NCBI GenBank assembly: GCA_000149265.1
Contig: CH002564.1
Span: 248,321-312,320 of the forward strand
DNA length: 64,000 nt
From: Ciona savignyi
Taxonomy: Eukaryota; Chordata; Ascidiacea; Phlebobranchia; Cionidae
Reading direction: 5' to 3'
Shown: piece by piece, positions 1 to 20,800 of the stretch
Numbering within the stretch: the stretch's first letter is position 1
Layout: every line of letters begins with the position of its first letter
The notes under the pieces: generated by a model
Told to the model about the DNA's origin: nothing
The model's database searches: none
What the model saw: the letters and a program-made list of their open reading frames with translations, nothing else
Program-made: the position numbers and the translations under genes

Positions 1-474
1 TCTGTTGCCAACAATGTCCGTTGTGTTAAAATAAATCCATAACAGGTTCGGTTGACATTATAATATTGGGAGTATGGCCATATGAGCACAAAGTTCCTTA
101 ATGCAAATGATTTGTTTAATTGTTTACAATAATGTCCAACAATTTAAACAGCACAAACAAATAATAAAAAAAATGCCAAAATTGTGTTTTTTAAACTAAG
201 ACAGTAAAAACAAAGTTAACAAACCAAACCATGCGGGAAAAGTGAGTTTAAACGAAATAAAATGAACTAAGGAATCCCAACTTTTCAGCTTACCGCTACG
301 GCCACTAATGGGACATGGTGGAGTGATCCATTAGAATGTTGGGGGGAAATATCATCCTGTTTGTGTTTAAAAATGCGTTGGGGGATGCAATGCGTTTCTG
401 CCTCATATTTTATAGCAGGAAATATCTCATACCAGGTATAGTGGGTATGCGACTCATCGGTCGGATGGACTCAC

Positions 475-7625
<7,151 letters not shown>

Positions 7626-7660
7626 TTCTATTTCTTGGCACTTGAATATAAAATTCCTAT

Positions 7661-7663
7661 GCT
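7661..7663 (-). promoter_or_regulatory. Candidate trans- or cis-splice acceptor upstream of EEF2K start
   Basis: On the minus strand a pyrimidine-rich stretch ending CCATTTTAG lies 36 nt upstream of the ATG. It could receive a spliced leader, as is common in tunicates, or end a 5' UTR intron. The sequence alone cannot tell which. Confidence 0.4.
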
Positions 7664-7827
7664 AAAATGGTTTAAGTTACTTAGTTATGGTAATGACTAA
7701 TGGATGTACTTGTAGGTTATACAATATCATGAATTTATAACTTAACTTTCTATATAAACTAAAATATTTGCAAACTTACTGTATAAACAGAAAACGTGCA
7801 AGAAGGGTAAAAACTCAATTGTATGGG

Positions 7828-8003
7828 GTAAACTAAAAAAAGGGAAAGAGGAAAGAAGGTAAAAAGAAGATTGGTGCATTAGGGTTAATTTTAAACATGG
7901 GGTTGGAGTTCTGAGGTTAAGTGTTTATTGCATGGTTTAAAATAAGTTTCTATAGTTTTAATAAGCAGTTTCCCTTCCTCTTTCCAAACTTTTAGTGGTG
8001 CCA
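7828..8003. mobile_element. MITE of the AAAAAGGGAAA terminal-repeat family, diverged
   Basis: The left end (AACTAAAAAAAGGGAAAGAGG) is roughly inverted in the right end (CCCTTCCTCTTTCC ... CTTTTAGTGG). The interior is GGTTAGGGTT-like, as in the better-defined copies at 15318 and 34031. The target duplication is not clean. It lies just upstream of EEF2K. Confidence 0.55.
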
Positions 8004-9961
8004 TAACTGTATCCTATATTTTTGAAGAATTACTTAAAATGGTTTTTAACTGTAACTTCAACACTAACATTTAAAACAGAACTTTTCTCATTCATTGCTA
8101 TAAAATACGTGAAGATACTGCAAAGTTAAAATACCTTTAACTTTATTGAAGTAGCTTAAATCTAAAACGGTGCGTGTTCATTTGTTATTGTCCGTCTACG
8201 TGACCAGCTGGGCAAGTCCGTATTTATTTGCCAGTGACGTCATTATATTTTGTGAGTTATCACACGGGCGACCGTCAGATTACCTTGCGAATGCACACGG
8301 TGGAGCGTTATTACACGGACAAACATATATAACCCCGCACCCACCGTACCATTAGCCGAGCTGTTGTATTTTATTAAGACGTTCTTTCGGTTTTAGTTGT
8401 ACTCATTCACCCAGTGGGTCCACGCAATGTCGACTTAGTACTTCACCCAATAAAGCAACAACCTAGCGTGCGACCAGTTCCTATTCCACACCGTTACAGC
8501 GGAAAAGTCGACGCACTTACCTAATAAACTGTTTCTAAGCGGCCATTACAAAAACATTAAAAAACTAAAATGGAAAATAATATAAACCAATATCAGCATG
8601 GTTGGAAATACACTCTTTTTAAACATGCACTGCGACCCTAGTTATAATCACTTTCGATACATAAATATTGTATCTTTTTCTCTATTTGTTCTTCACCAGA
8701 TGTTTTCACCACAACAAAAACTTTCCAAAGTGCGCATGGCTGTATACAATTTGATGCTAGGCTATAGCAAATTTGATAACCCTACTTCAGAACGTACAAT
8801 GTAGCTTCCTTTATAACACTAACCAACCGCTGACACAGGATGCTTCTCCGAAAGAACTCTGTTAACCCCTGGCTATACGGGACAGACCAGTTTCTTTCTT
8901 TTTCCCTGTCCTACTTCGAGTCGCTTACTTTTGTGTAAACGAAGCTCTGCGGCAATTGGCAGGTTAGGAGAAACGATTTTATTCACCTGACTGTAATATG
9001 GCCTTCCACGAAAATAATAAGTTTATAGAAATAAGTTGACATACGATGAATTGTAACTGCCATAAATAAACGTGATATTAACATGTCTTTATGGTTTAAT
9101 GAAATAACATCTTTGCAGTAAGCAATAATCAACTTTAGCAACCTATTTCTATCCAATTAACAACCTATGGACTAACTAAACTGTTTGCTCGGCATAATAG
9201 GACAGGATAGCCCTTGTTTAAACCCAGTAAAGCAGTTAATAGGAAAAGTAAAAAGGGTGTCATCGATTTGCTGGTTATTGGAGCTATTGCAAAGGGTTGA
9301 ATAAACACCTAATATGTTTAGGCCACTTTTTACCCATTATTCCACAGGGTTTAAAAAACGTCTGCTCGGTGCCTTGCACGAAAGACACAACCTGGTCGTT
9401 GGCATCTCTTTTCCATCCACTACTTTTCAGCAGACCGTCAACGCGCTAAATGTATATATATGTCATTATTGGAAGTGCGAAATATTTTATATTAAAATTG
9501 CGCATTAAAGAAACCCCGCTAGGTCTACAATACCCACTTAATAAGCTACAAACTCCATGTAATATGTTGGCTACAAACACTATGTAAAATACAATACCAA
9601 CTAAATAGGCTACAAACACTATGTAATATTTTGTAAGGGATATCTCCTGTAATAGCAAGGCCAGGTGCCGTATTTTCAGTGGAAAGATTTAATTGTCCAG
9701 ATTCGCTGTAACTCGACCGCGGCGACAGTTATAGAGTGTGATCAACAGACCGTGCTACTGTGATTGTGCGTGTGAGCTGTAGACACGTAGTTCGCCTACG
9801 TCATAGTATGAAAAGCTGACGCGAAAGCAACAAGTTGCTGGTATTGTGAAGGGAAACACTCATAAGTGCGCTTTTTGAATAAACAACTTATCGGCGTCGA
9901 AATCAACAACCCTTCTAGCCGAAGCGAATCGCACGGTTTACATGTTACTGTTTAATTAAAG

Positions 9962-10100
9962 ACAGGATAGGTTATTCATGTTTATCCCCTTAAATGGAAA
10001 AACACAACTGACGTTTACTCACGGACACGGGTATTCGTCAGATCACCTTGCTCCCACTGTCGGGTTACATGAGCTATTTCAGTGTGTCGTGTATGATTGA
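9962..10100 (-). mobile_element. Truncated SINE copy
   Basis: Only the 3' half of the SINE is present, in reverse orientation: AGGATAGGTTATTCATGTT, then the segment equivalent to CGTCAGATCACCT, and the GTGT-GTATGATT segment. The tRNA-like head is missing. Confidence 0.7.
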
Positions 10101-10185
10101 GGCGTCATTTAAATGTTGTGGTCGAGCGTTCAGCTTACATAAAAAATATTAGTTGCAGTAAAGGCGAGATGACTTTCCGGTACTA

Positions 10186-10260
10186 CATCCCGATAGCTCA
10201 ACGGGCAAAGCGACGGTCGCACATATCCGGTGATCATTCGTTCGAACCTCAGAGAATTTT
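10186..10260 (+). other. tRNA-like segment, probably a SINE head or tRNA relic
   Basis: GATAGCTCAACGGGCAAAGC resembles an A-box/D-arm, and GTTCGAACCTC near 10230 resembles a B box. The spacing is tRNA-like, but the acceptor ends do not pair convincingly, so it is not called a functional tRNA. Confidence 0.35.
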
Positions 10261-10302
10261 CCCTGAACGCATTTTACGTCAATAAACAATATACGTCAAT
10301 GA

Positions 10303-10590
10303 ATAGGATAGGATATTCATGTTATCCCCGTGAATGAGAAAACCAAGGGGTTAACACACGGGCAATCGTCAGATCACCTCGCGCCCATCATCGGGTTACT
10401 GGAGCTATTGCAGTGTGTTGTGTATGACAGACGAGTTCCTTCAATTTGGTAGAACCCTTTAATCCGCTGGGTTCAGTCAATGTCGTAAAGTGCCTTTCTC
10501 AAGGACACAACCGTTTAGCTAGAGACCAGTTTGAACCTGTAACCTTTCGGTTGAAAGGCGTCGCACTAAACCACCAGACTAACCGGTCGG
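10303..10590 (-). mobile_element. tRNA-derived SINE, full-length copy
   Basis: In reverse orientation it begins with the tail AGGATAGGATATTCATG, continues through CGTCAGATCACCTCGCGCCC and CAGTGTGTTGTGTATGA, and ends with the tRNA-like head (CACTAAACCACCAGACTAAC). It is intergenic. Confidence 0.88.
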
Positions 10591-11817
10591 AATAATATCA
10601 GTGTACCTGGAACTCGCAGTGACGAGCGTTTCAGAATAAATAAGAACGAGCATCATTTGAAATAGAAATCCAAACCCTAAGACTTGTAATAATACAGGGT
10701 ATTCGACGAATGCTTGCGTTATAATGTACTAATTAAGAGCAGAGAATCTAATCGTACCGCTCCTTGAAAGGATTCTGTTGCGGTTCACGTTCACTTATAG
10801 TTAAATCCCCTGGTTCCGATTCATACTAAACAGCAGCCTTACCTATGGCAAAGCTTTACCTAAAAAATGCTGTATGCTATAAATGGAACTATTATAGACC
10901 ACGAAAATAAAACTTTTGTAACAAATTGTGTATTTCACGCTGAAAATGGTATAAGTGGAATTATAAAAAATATATTACCGTTTTGATGATAACGATCGTC
11001 AATACAACCAGTACAAAGGGAGCATGAATATAAATTGACTGATTAAGCACGCTGCCGGCAATAAAATGCATTTGTATTACGGAACCATCATTCCATTAAT
11101 GGCTACAAGGCAGCACCAAACGGTATACAAACGAGCAACAAACGACAGCCTATGTACATACGATTGAAATGTTACAGCCGCCGACATAGCGATAGGAATG
11201 CAAATAAAATACCAAAATGCGATTTTTCTTGTGAAACGGAAAAACCCCTTAACATAAGACTCCCGTGCGCAGCGTAACTTTAAGTGCGTGTGCTGGGTTA
11301 ATAACTGCAGGACATTCGACGGGGAACATACGAGAAAGCGCAATTTGGCCGCTTTCGCCAACTGCATTTGGTAATTTCTCGAATAAAGTAAGGCCACTAA
11401 GTGTGAAATAAAATAATAAAAGATACACTCTCGCCGACTAAACAAAAAAATTTGTTCACGGCACAATTATGTCTAATAACACAATGCATAGGGCGGTACT
11501 TTGTCAATGATTTTAACCAAACGATGGGCTTAAGAGTTTTATAGGATTGTTTTTTCGTCTGTTTCTCATCGAGGTAAAAAGCGATTTTTGTTGTTGATTG
11601 ACGTGAAAGTATTTGTTCAGTATGTTCGTTCATATTAAATGTTGCATTTGGTTAATGTTACAATATAAGTATTGCACAAGTGAGTGAAACGATCACAAAT
11701 GCTATATGGGAGAGGTTTTCTAGAAGATACTCCTACCCACGATCATTATACTACAATAAGTAAAAGCGCAATGTGGCAAATATTGTGAAAAAAAACTCCA
11801 AAGACACGGATTCGCAT

Positions 11818-14800
11818 TCAATGCACGTTGTTTATCTTGGCGTATCCGTTACCCAGGTGCGTTTTGGAGTATCCGTTCCGTGCAGGATTGGTAGAAGGGT
11901 CGTTTATACGAGTTTCAATGGCCGGCATGACGTCATCGACATCATCGTCATCGTGGTACTCGCCCAGGCTGTGCAAAGAGCCTTCGCCGGACGACAGGTA
12001 TTTGTATTGAACCTGGTTGGCTGTGAAGCATTTCGACGAACCACCTGAAGGTCGACAAACCAATAAAATCACGACGGACACGACGACCGCCAGGAGTGCT
12101 ATTATTGGGAGGACGTAGTTCGAAAGCGACCTTTTGACCGTTTTTAACGGTTTATTCTCCTTGTTAACACAAGCTTGATCGTCCGTGCGCATCTCTGCTT
12201 CGGCGACGCACTGGACACATTCGGTTGTTTTGGGTCCCATGCATCTATAGCACAGCGACGCGCACGGTCTGCAGACTAGACCTTCCGTTGGATCGTTTGA
12301 ATCGGTGTCACGTGGTACGTGGACGTCGACGTGCAATGGCGCCTCGTAGTGACCAGGAGGACAGGCACTGACACAAAGACCTTCGACTGGGTCGAGGAAC
12401 CAATCTCGCTCGCAAACTGTGGTTTCCAACGAAGGCAGGTTATGTTCACAATGATATAGATGAAGAATGAAGAATTAAGGCATCGTTCAACGAGTTGTCG
12501 ATGGTGGAAATTCGAACCAGCAGCCGAAATTTGAACCAGCAGCCGAAATACGAACCAGCAGTTGAAATTCAAACCATCAGCAGCATAAATAAGAACCAGC
12601 AGTTGAAATTCGAACCAGCAGACGATATACGAACCAGCAGTCGAAATTCGAACCAGTAGCCAAAATACGAACCAGCAGTTGAAATTCGCACCAGCAACCA
12701 AATCACGTCAGGAATTCGCACAGAAAGAAGTCGCATCAATTAACCACCAACAGCATCGTGTAGTAGAAGTGGACGGAGAAGAAAAACCAAAAAGAAACAA
12801 ATTACTATATGGGAGTTAGATTGCACCGTTAGGGAGCCACCGACCGTGGAGCGCGATGACGTTTGTTTGTAGTTATATACGACATGTAACACACACGCAT
12901 GCGACGTTAGACTTTCAAGCTCATGCATGGAGCGAACATGGGGGGGGGGGACTGCACACTAAAGGGTTGGTTAAATGATTAGGGTTGGTGTTTTTGGTGT
13001 TCGGGTTTTGAGGTTCAGTGTACGGGTTGGTGTTTGGGTTGGTGTTTGGATTGGTGTTTGGGTTGGTGTTTGGGTTGGTGTTTGTGTTGGTGTTTGTGTT
13101 GGTGTTTGGGTTGGTGTTCGGATGTTGGTTCGGGTGTTTTGGTTGGTGTTTGGGTTGGTGTTCGGGTGTTGGTTCGGGTGTTGGTCCGGGTGTTTTGGTC
13201 GGTTCGGGCAGGTGTTAGGGTTAGAGCTGGGGTTAAGGTTTAGGTTAAAATTGTCTGCATTGAGGGTAAGCGAGGTGTAATTCTTTGTTTGTTTAACCAA
13301 ATTAATCAAGCAGATGAGCAAGGGTTATAACTTTGCGGAAAAAATAAAACAAACAAAGAATTTTATCATGTCCAAATACACCTCGCTCAGCATAAGGGTG
13401 AAGCAGGCTTTAGGGTACGGGTTGTTTTAATCTCTTAGTGTGCAGTATTTTACCCCCTTTCCCCTTGTTAAGCGTTACCCCAATATAGCGTACACTTATA
13501 CACACACGAATGACACGATACCTGATGTTACCAATAAACAGGTTCAAGCTATGCATTACCAGCTAAGCACGACGTCCATACAAAACGCTTTGGTTCGCCG
13601 CAGCAGATAGATTGCTGGGAGGGTGGCTTGCTAACAGTTGAACGGTTCAAACACTATAAACTACTGTGGTGAATATAAATTGATGTTAAAAGGTTGGTTT
13701 AAAATGCCAAGATCGAATGCTGTATGGGAATGGCAGATTAACGTGCAACTAACACTTTGGCAAAAAGTTAGCACCAGCTGTTTAAAGTTAAGACAATTCG
13801 GCACAAATCAATCTACACGTTCACACACTAATACGTACCCAAGCATTTAGTGCCAGACGGACGAGACACCTTGCAGTTTTTCAACCCTTCAACAAGAGGA
13901 ACTGTGGAATAAAAGTGATTACAGTGATGCAGGCAATGCATATATACAAACGAATATATATGAGACGTGCTTATCGATGGTTGAACGACAATCACCCAAT
14001 TTAAGATAGATTCACAAACAAAGCATTATTACCATCACGCGTCTTTTTCCACGCGTTATTGCCATTATGTGTCACAATGGGATAATTATATATTCGCAAT
14101 ATTGTTCTTCTGCATAATTCTAGCAACAAACAGACCGTGTCGCCGACACTTCGACAATAAGTTGCCTCAAACGGGTTAAAACGTTAATCAATGCTAGCTG
14201 CCCATGATTTACGGTATTTTCGGCGCTGTAAGACGGTATTATTGCATTGGAGAAGACAATTGACAAAATTTATAGATATTATAAACCGACCACGACAAAA
14301 CATTTTATATATAACATTGTTTCTAAGGCCAACATTCATTTTTACTTTTACTGTAATACATATACCATGTAAGTATTATAATTAATAATATATATATATT
14401 ATGTCATCATTGTCACGTAATAAATATAGATCAGCCTTACTCGGAGTGATCGTAGTAGTGGAAATTGTGGTGGTGGAAGACACTCCCTCTCTTGCATGCT
14501 GAAATGAAAAAATAACGATTGCAAGGCATGCGTTATAGAACTAGGTCCTATATTTTCTATATCGGAATAGCAGTTTCAAAAATGGAGGATAGGATAGGAT
14601 ATTCATGTTTATCCCTTTGGATGGGAAAATCAAGGTGGTTACCACACGGACAATGGCCATGTCATCTCGTGCCCACCAGCGGGTCACCGTAGCTATTGCA
14701 GTGTGTTGTGTAGGATTTACACGTTTCTTCTATAAAGTAGAACCAATTATTCCGCTGGGTTCGGGCAATATCTGCTAAGTGCCGTGCCTAAGGATACAAC

Positions 14801-17800
14801 CGACTAGCTAGCGACCAGTTTTAAACACGCAACTCTTCGGCGAAAGGCAACGCACTAAACGACTAGACTAATCTGTGGGACAAGATAAACACGAGATTCC
14901 GCGCGCAATAGATAATGGTTTATTTAGATTTGGAGCAAATGTCCGGCTGCTGTAGCACAGTCAATTGTCGCATGGCGGGCCAACGTTACAATACAATGAG
15001 TCTATTTGATACCGTCGTAGTGTATTTACTGCATCGGGTTCTATATAAAAACACTTCAAATTTCGGCCTTACGTATTGAATGTGAATGCGTTATTATGCA
15101 ACGGCGTTGTCAATACAAATACATTTGGCGCTAAATATTGGCAATGTAGTATGGAGTATGGCGTAACCAGGCATAATTTGAGAAAGAAAGATCACTTTTT
15201 CATTATTTTTCGTTTTTAATCGTTCATACATGGGCATTTTTAATGGATTCCGCGTGGAAGTAAAATTATAGGGAAAATACATGGTCACTGGTCAGTCTCA
15301 AAGGATCAGATGCTAACGGGGAACAATAAAAAGAGGGAAATAGGGGAGGAGGGAAACTGCTCACTGAAACTATGGAAAAACTTTTAACCATGCTCTAAAT
15401 ACTAATCAACCCCAGAAATAACCATAACTCCAACCCCATGTTTAAAATTAACTCTAATGTCTTTATCTTTATTTTAGCGTGCAGTTTCCCTCTTTCCCTC
15501 CTTTTAGTTTCCCCCGATGCTAACGTGCGATAACACTTCATAAAACTAGACGCTCACGGCAGGGGTAGAAGTGGTCGTGGTGGTCGAAGTGGTGGTGGTG
15601 GTGGAAGGTTGGGGCCAGTCACTTGCAGCAGTCCCGTACAATATGAGGTTAAACACGGAAAGCGTTCCTGTGAGAGGTTAGGTTAATGTTATCATAGCGT
15701 TCATCATGTTATTATTTGCACCTCCAAGCATTATACAAACGCATCATAGAAAAATGTTATCCACCTCAAAAGAAACCAATTAAAAATAAAAATCAAGTGT
15801 TTGATAATAAGAGTGTTGATCATGTAATTATTACACGATCCAGAAAGCAGTAACATAAAGACAGGTAAAAAGAATAATTTCAAATAAAAAAAACGTTTCA
15901 AGCGAATCGAATTTGAGAACGAAAACAGAATCCGAACGTGTTAAAACGGACGGTAATCGCACCAAGAGCAGCAACCGACACCAAATGAAGCCCTTGTGCA
16001 TCAATATACCTTTGTGTGGGACATTAGGAGGATTGCCGGGTCGAAACACACCTGATACTTGTCGTTCGTTCCTGTCCCGGATCTCTAGGACCCATCGTCC
16101 GTGCGGGTTCTCGTCCCACGAATGGGTTGTCATAAACGCCCAGTTGTTAAAACCGTGGCCGGTCAGGTCGTTCCGCCTGCAAAAAGGAAGGGGTTGCGTG
16201 AAATGCGGTAACTCCGGCTAGCGAATTTATTTTAGAGGGGTTTGTACACGCTTTCGTTGGGTAGTTTCCGTAATATTAAATTACTAAATAGGCAACATAA
16301 GGAAAGGTAAAAAAGACGAAGACTTAAGGGTTAAAATAATGGTAACTCGGTATAAAACAACAATTAAAATTCAGCTTTAAATTGGACCCTGGCCGATCTG
16401 AGCTTTACTATATAAGTGTATTATCACTCTTTAGTTTTGTTACATAAACAAAATTACTTGTAACACACCTGGGTTCTAGTAACTGGGAAACGGTTCCGGC
16501 GGGGGAAGTTAATGTTATACTGAGGTCTCCTCGGCGGCCATTACGCAGCGTCAGCTCAGCTTGGACGTGCTCAAGGCGGTCGACCATTTCACCATTCTCG
16601 CATCCCATCACCTGTGGTGCACGGGTTAGGAGGGTATAGTGGTAACGACAAAAAAGTGGGGGATTAGGGTAGGGGTAAGAAACTAAGAAGGTTATAGTGG
16701 CAAAACCTATCAAAGTGGAAAGGGGGGTAGGGTAGGGGAAAGGAAGTTATCGTGGTAAAAACAATCAAAGTGGAAAATAGGGTGGGGGAGGGGTAAGGAG
16801 GTTATAGTGGTATAAACAATCAAAGAGAAAAGGTGGGTAAGAAGCAGATGGCGGTAACAACAATCAAAGCAAGTTAAAAGGGAGTGAAAAGTGTTAGATT
16901 CTCTAGTGGATCAGGACGCTGTCTTAACGGCCTACCGGATGACCAATTACCAATGCTTAATACGGTTTTGCTTTACTAAAATAACGAAATACACACATAA
17001 AAATTTGTATAAAAGATTGGTAATAAAAACACGTCCGAATCGTTAAAAAGTCAAGAGAAAACTGATTTCAATTGTACAAGTTGCGGGGACATCACAAACA
17101 CGGAAATCGCACATCACCCGAGCGTTAATGACTTGATTAACCCGAGAGGTAATAAAAACGTAAGTGGTAAATGAGCGATTAAACAAGTTAAAGGTGAAAT
17201 AAAATAAAATAAATGTGATAATAGTGTTATATAAAGCGCACAAATAGGTGTAAAACATATATAAAAAGTACATGGCAAACGGGCTCAGCGCGCGTTACAT
17301 AAGCAAGTTAAAAAGGGAGTGAAAAGTGTTACAGATTCTTTAGTGGTTTAGGACGCTGAATTAACTGCCTACCATTGGACCAACAACTAATAAAGCTTTA
17401 TGGTTTTGCTTTATATTAACATCACGACTTTTAAGTTACCTCAACGGGAACGATGAGCGGTTCGGTCAGACTGAGCATTCGCGGGGTTTCTTGTGGCGAA
17501 ATGACGGAGATGTTGCAGCGTCTTTGGACGGGAACGTTGGTCCAGTTCCTCGCTTGTACCACCATGGCATACGCGTCCATCAAACCGTAGCCGAATGCGT
17601 GGCTTACTGCCGATGAATGGGAGAAAGGTTAGTTGTGGTGAAATCGAATCAATGTTATTTAGTATTCACATTGGATCGGGCCTATTAAACGGACGTTTTT
17701 GCTGCGGTGACGTTTGTAGTTATAATTTAATCTCACAGTTATTTTGCCGAAGTTTAATGTTATCGGTCATGTCATAGTTATTTTTTCAATGAAATCACAG

Positions 17801-20800
17801 TTATTTTGCCGAAGGGTTGCATGAGAGTTCGGTTGTGTCCTTGGTCATGGCACTTAAGGAACATTGCCTGAACCCAGTGGATTAATGGGTTCTACTACAT
17901 ATAGTCTGCAACAGCCAGGTTCAAACAAATCGTCTCAACGACGAAATTAGCAAAATGATAATACCTTTTCTCCCAACTCCGTTAGTCTGCCAGTCATCTA
18001 CAATTAACTTGTCGGAATTCGCTGTCCTTACCACCAGATGTTGCATGTCCCTCCATGTTAAATTCGAGCTGAAATTGAAATGATTCAAATAAAAACGTCC
18101 ACGATAAATATGCGTGTGCAGGGAGTCAGTTTAAAACCAGCACAAAAATGGAGCAATTGCGACCAAGAATTTGTGATTTTGCCACAGTTGCAAAAATATA
18201 TTATACAATAATATTAAATATACATGTTGTTACACCTATTGAGTTCAAGCCGTGTTAAACAGTTAAACAGTTAAACACGAAATCGAATTTTTTGCCTCTG
18301 CCACTTTTAGCTTGGCTGCAGTTGAAATATGCTGGACGTTTTCAGTGTTTGCATTTAGAGGGTATTAGATTAAGTGCCTTTTAAGGGCGACACAATTTTA
18401 CAAATTGTATATTAACGAGAAGGCAATTTTCGCAAATTGCATTCAGGGGCTCTTAAAATGTATTATGACGTAATGAGTATAGCGAGCTATAGATCAGGCG
18501 ATGCATATGACGTAGAACTCAGAAACTACACGAGACACAAATTTTAATTTGGCTAAACAGGCATGTAACGAAATGATGGTAATTTTTATCAACGTTGCGT
18601 TGATGGAAGCACAAATTGATAACAGGTAACTCCAGCTCTGGACCTAACCTAAACACCTTGCATTAACCCGACCCGAATTACCTTAATCTTCTCGATCACC
18701 TTTTCCAATTTCCCTCGTTATAGACTTGACAAGTGAATTAAAACGACGTTGCAAATTATTTTTTGCGACAAATATAGATTGAACATGGAAGCTCGAGAAC
18801 GCTCCAAACTGAATCCGCCATTGGGAGTAAATGAAATAAAACAAGTCGCCCGACATTCCAAGCGTGTTTTGTACTTTATTTTAGACATTTAACGGGGGTA
18901 AAGTTTGATCATTTTCAACATCTGATCATTTCCATGTTTGATTTGATTTGATCATTTTCAACACTAACCAATAGAGGCGGAAGAATTATAATTACCAGCT
19001 TGTCCTAATGGTGTTAGTAACACGACAGGATTACCATACATAGGCAAAAATGGAAAACAAAATTAGCAACTCTATAATTCGACTTATAGTCGTCATAAGA
19101 AAAAAAAAATGTTTAAATTTAACTTATAGTCATAAGCAAAAATAGCAAATATGTAGAAACTTCATAGTTTGACTTATACTCACTTCGCTTCAAGTGCAAG
19201 TGCGCATATTCCCGCAGCCAGTGGGGCGGAGGCGGACGTACCGGTGTGAGTATTGGTGCAGCCGTGGCGTAGGTCGGTGGTTACCTTTGAATAGTATTTG
19301 GCTTCAGGTACAGGCAGAAGTAATAAGGTGTCATGTGTCACATCGCCGGTGGATATATTATACGTTAAACTTAATGAGACAGGTAACACGATAAGGATAT
19401 TAATAATAGATTCGGGTTCGGTCGGCCAATGGAATCAAGTTCATGTCCTGTTGAGGAGAAACGCTAAAATGATGGAAATAGGAAAGGAGGGAAGGGGAAA
19501 ATTGTTCAATGAAACTATGGACACTAATTGTAACCATGCTTTAAATACTACTTTTTAAATACTAGAACTAATGTTAACTTTAACCGCAGTCCTTGTACTT
19601 AATGTCATAATCTCAATTTTAGTTGCAGTTTACCTCCTTCCCTACTACCCTTTCCCCCCTTTTTAGTTTCCCCCGTTTTTTTGTGGCCGCAGCCGCTACA
19701 CACATACTCACGATTTGTTTATCGCCCGATCTACCGCTGCTGTAAGTAGCTGCCAGTGTGGAGGAACAAGCTTCGGAATACCACGGCCTGGTACCGCGTT
19801 GGGTGGTGCTGCTGATTGATAATGTGTAGATACTGTCCGTGTAGCCGTCGCAGTTGCAATTGTCCTGATGTCGACCACCGTTGCCAGAGGCCCACACGAA
19901 AATCGAGCCTTTACCATCGCGGCCCTGGAGTGATGCATTGCACTTGTATAAAGATATATACTTTGGTGTTAATACTTTTGTGTTGCTATTTATAGGTTTT
20001 ACTTGTCCTCAAGGTAGCTCAATCAACTAGACTGTATGTTGCCCAGGTCTGAATTAGACAGGCTGTATGCAACCGTAGGGTCGTGGTATCGAAACAAGCC
20101 GGTGGCTAGACGGTTTTATCTATAAGCAAAGCACTACGCCGCCGTAGCCAAAACCTAGTCAATTAATGGGTTCTAGTAAAACTGAAGAAAAGTATGTAAA
20201 ACACTGATGTAGCTACGCTAACCAAACGGTGGGAGGTTATATAACGGATACCTGTGTCACTGTGTGATAGCACACGTAGAGGGAAATTAAAAGGCGGGAA
20301 AGAGGGAAGACGAGAAACTGCACACTAAACAAAAAGATTAGGAAATAAAAGTATGGTTAAAGTTAGGGTTCTGGTCTTAAGATTAGTGTTCGGACAGGGT
20401 TATAATTAGTTTCCATAGTTTTAGCGAGCAGTTTCTTTCCTTCCCTCATATTAGTGTTGCCCACACGTAAAATATTCGTGTGCGGTAATCTCACGACTGT
20501 TGCGTGATAAACCTCCCGCGCTTTCCGCTTCACGCGTTTAAAACAAATATTCTATTCACATCCGGTCGTAATCGCACACAACTCACGAACAGAGGATGTT
20601 TTTCGCAATAAATCTCAAACGAATTTTGATCAAATGTCAGAGTAATTGCGCCCACTTCGCGGTAAGCATGTTGCGAGATAAATTATTGAACCAAATGTAC
20701 ATATATTGAATAATTCATTAACCACACCCGCCATACAAGTTAAGCGCCGCACTTATTTCATCTGCCCGGCGCCACAAGGGATTAATTACGAGCAAGCATG

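Larger units (their letters stand above)
8004..11817. other. Intergenic region between EEF2K and FURIN, SINE-rich
   Basis: I see no convincing gene. About 8240-8530 holds a very degenerate minus-strand SINE (GTTATCACACGGGCGACCGTC; later CCCAGTGGGTCCACGCAATG). 9541-9632 holds about three copies of a GGCTACAAACACTATGTAA unit. 11077-11817 is the stretch immediately 3' of furin and probably includes its 3' UTR, but no clear polyadenylation signal on the minus strand was recognised. The short ORFs here carry no recognisable domain. Confidence 0.5.

Noticed and set aside
10186..10260. Possible functional tRNA gene
   Set aside because: Box-like motifs are present, but I could not pair an acceptor stem or identify an anticodon loop, and it sits among SINE relics.
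12276..12701. Minus-strand ORF with [17 protein letters not shown] repeats
   Set aside because: It translates the 18-bp intronic minisatellite and runs into the furin last exon in a different frame.
12971..13321. Pro/Thr/Gln/Asn repeat ORFs and G/V/W/F repeat ORFs on both strands
   Set aside because: They are translations of the 12-bp minisatellite inside a furin intron; all frames are open because the unit is a multiple of three.
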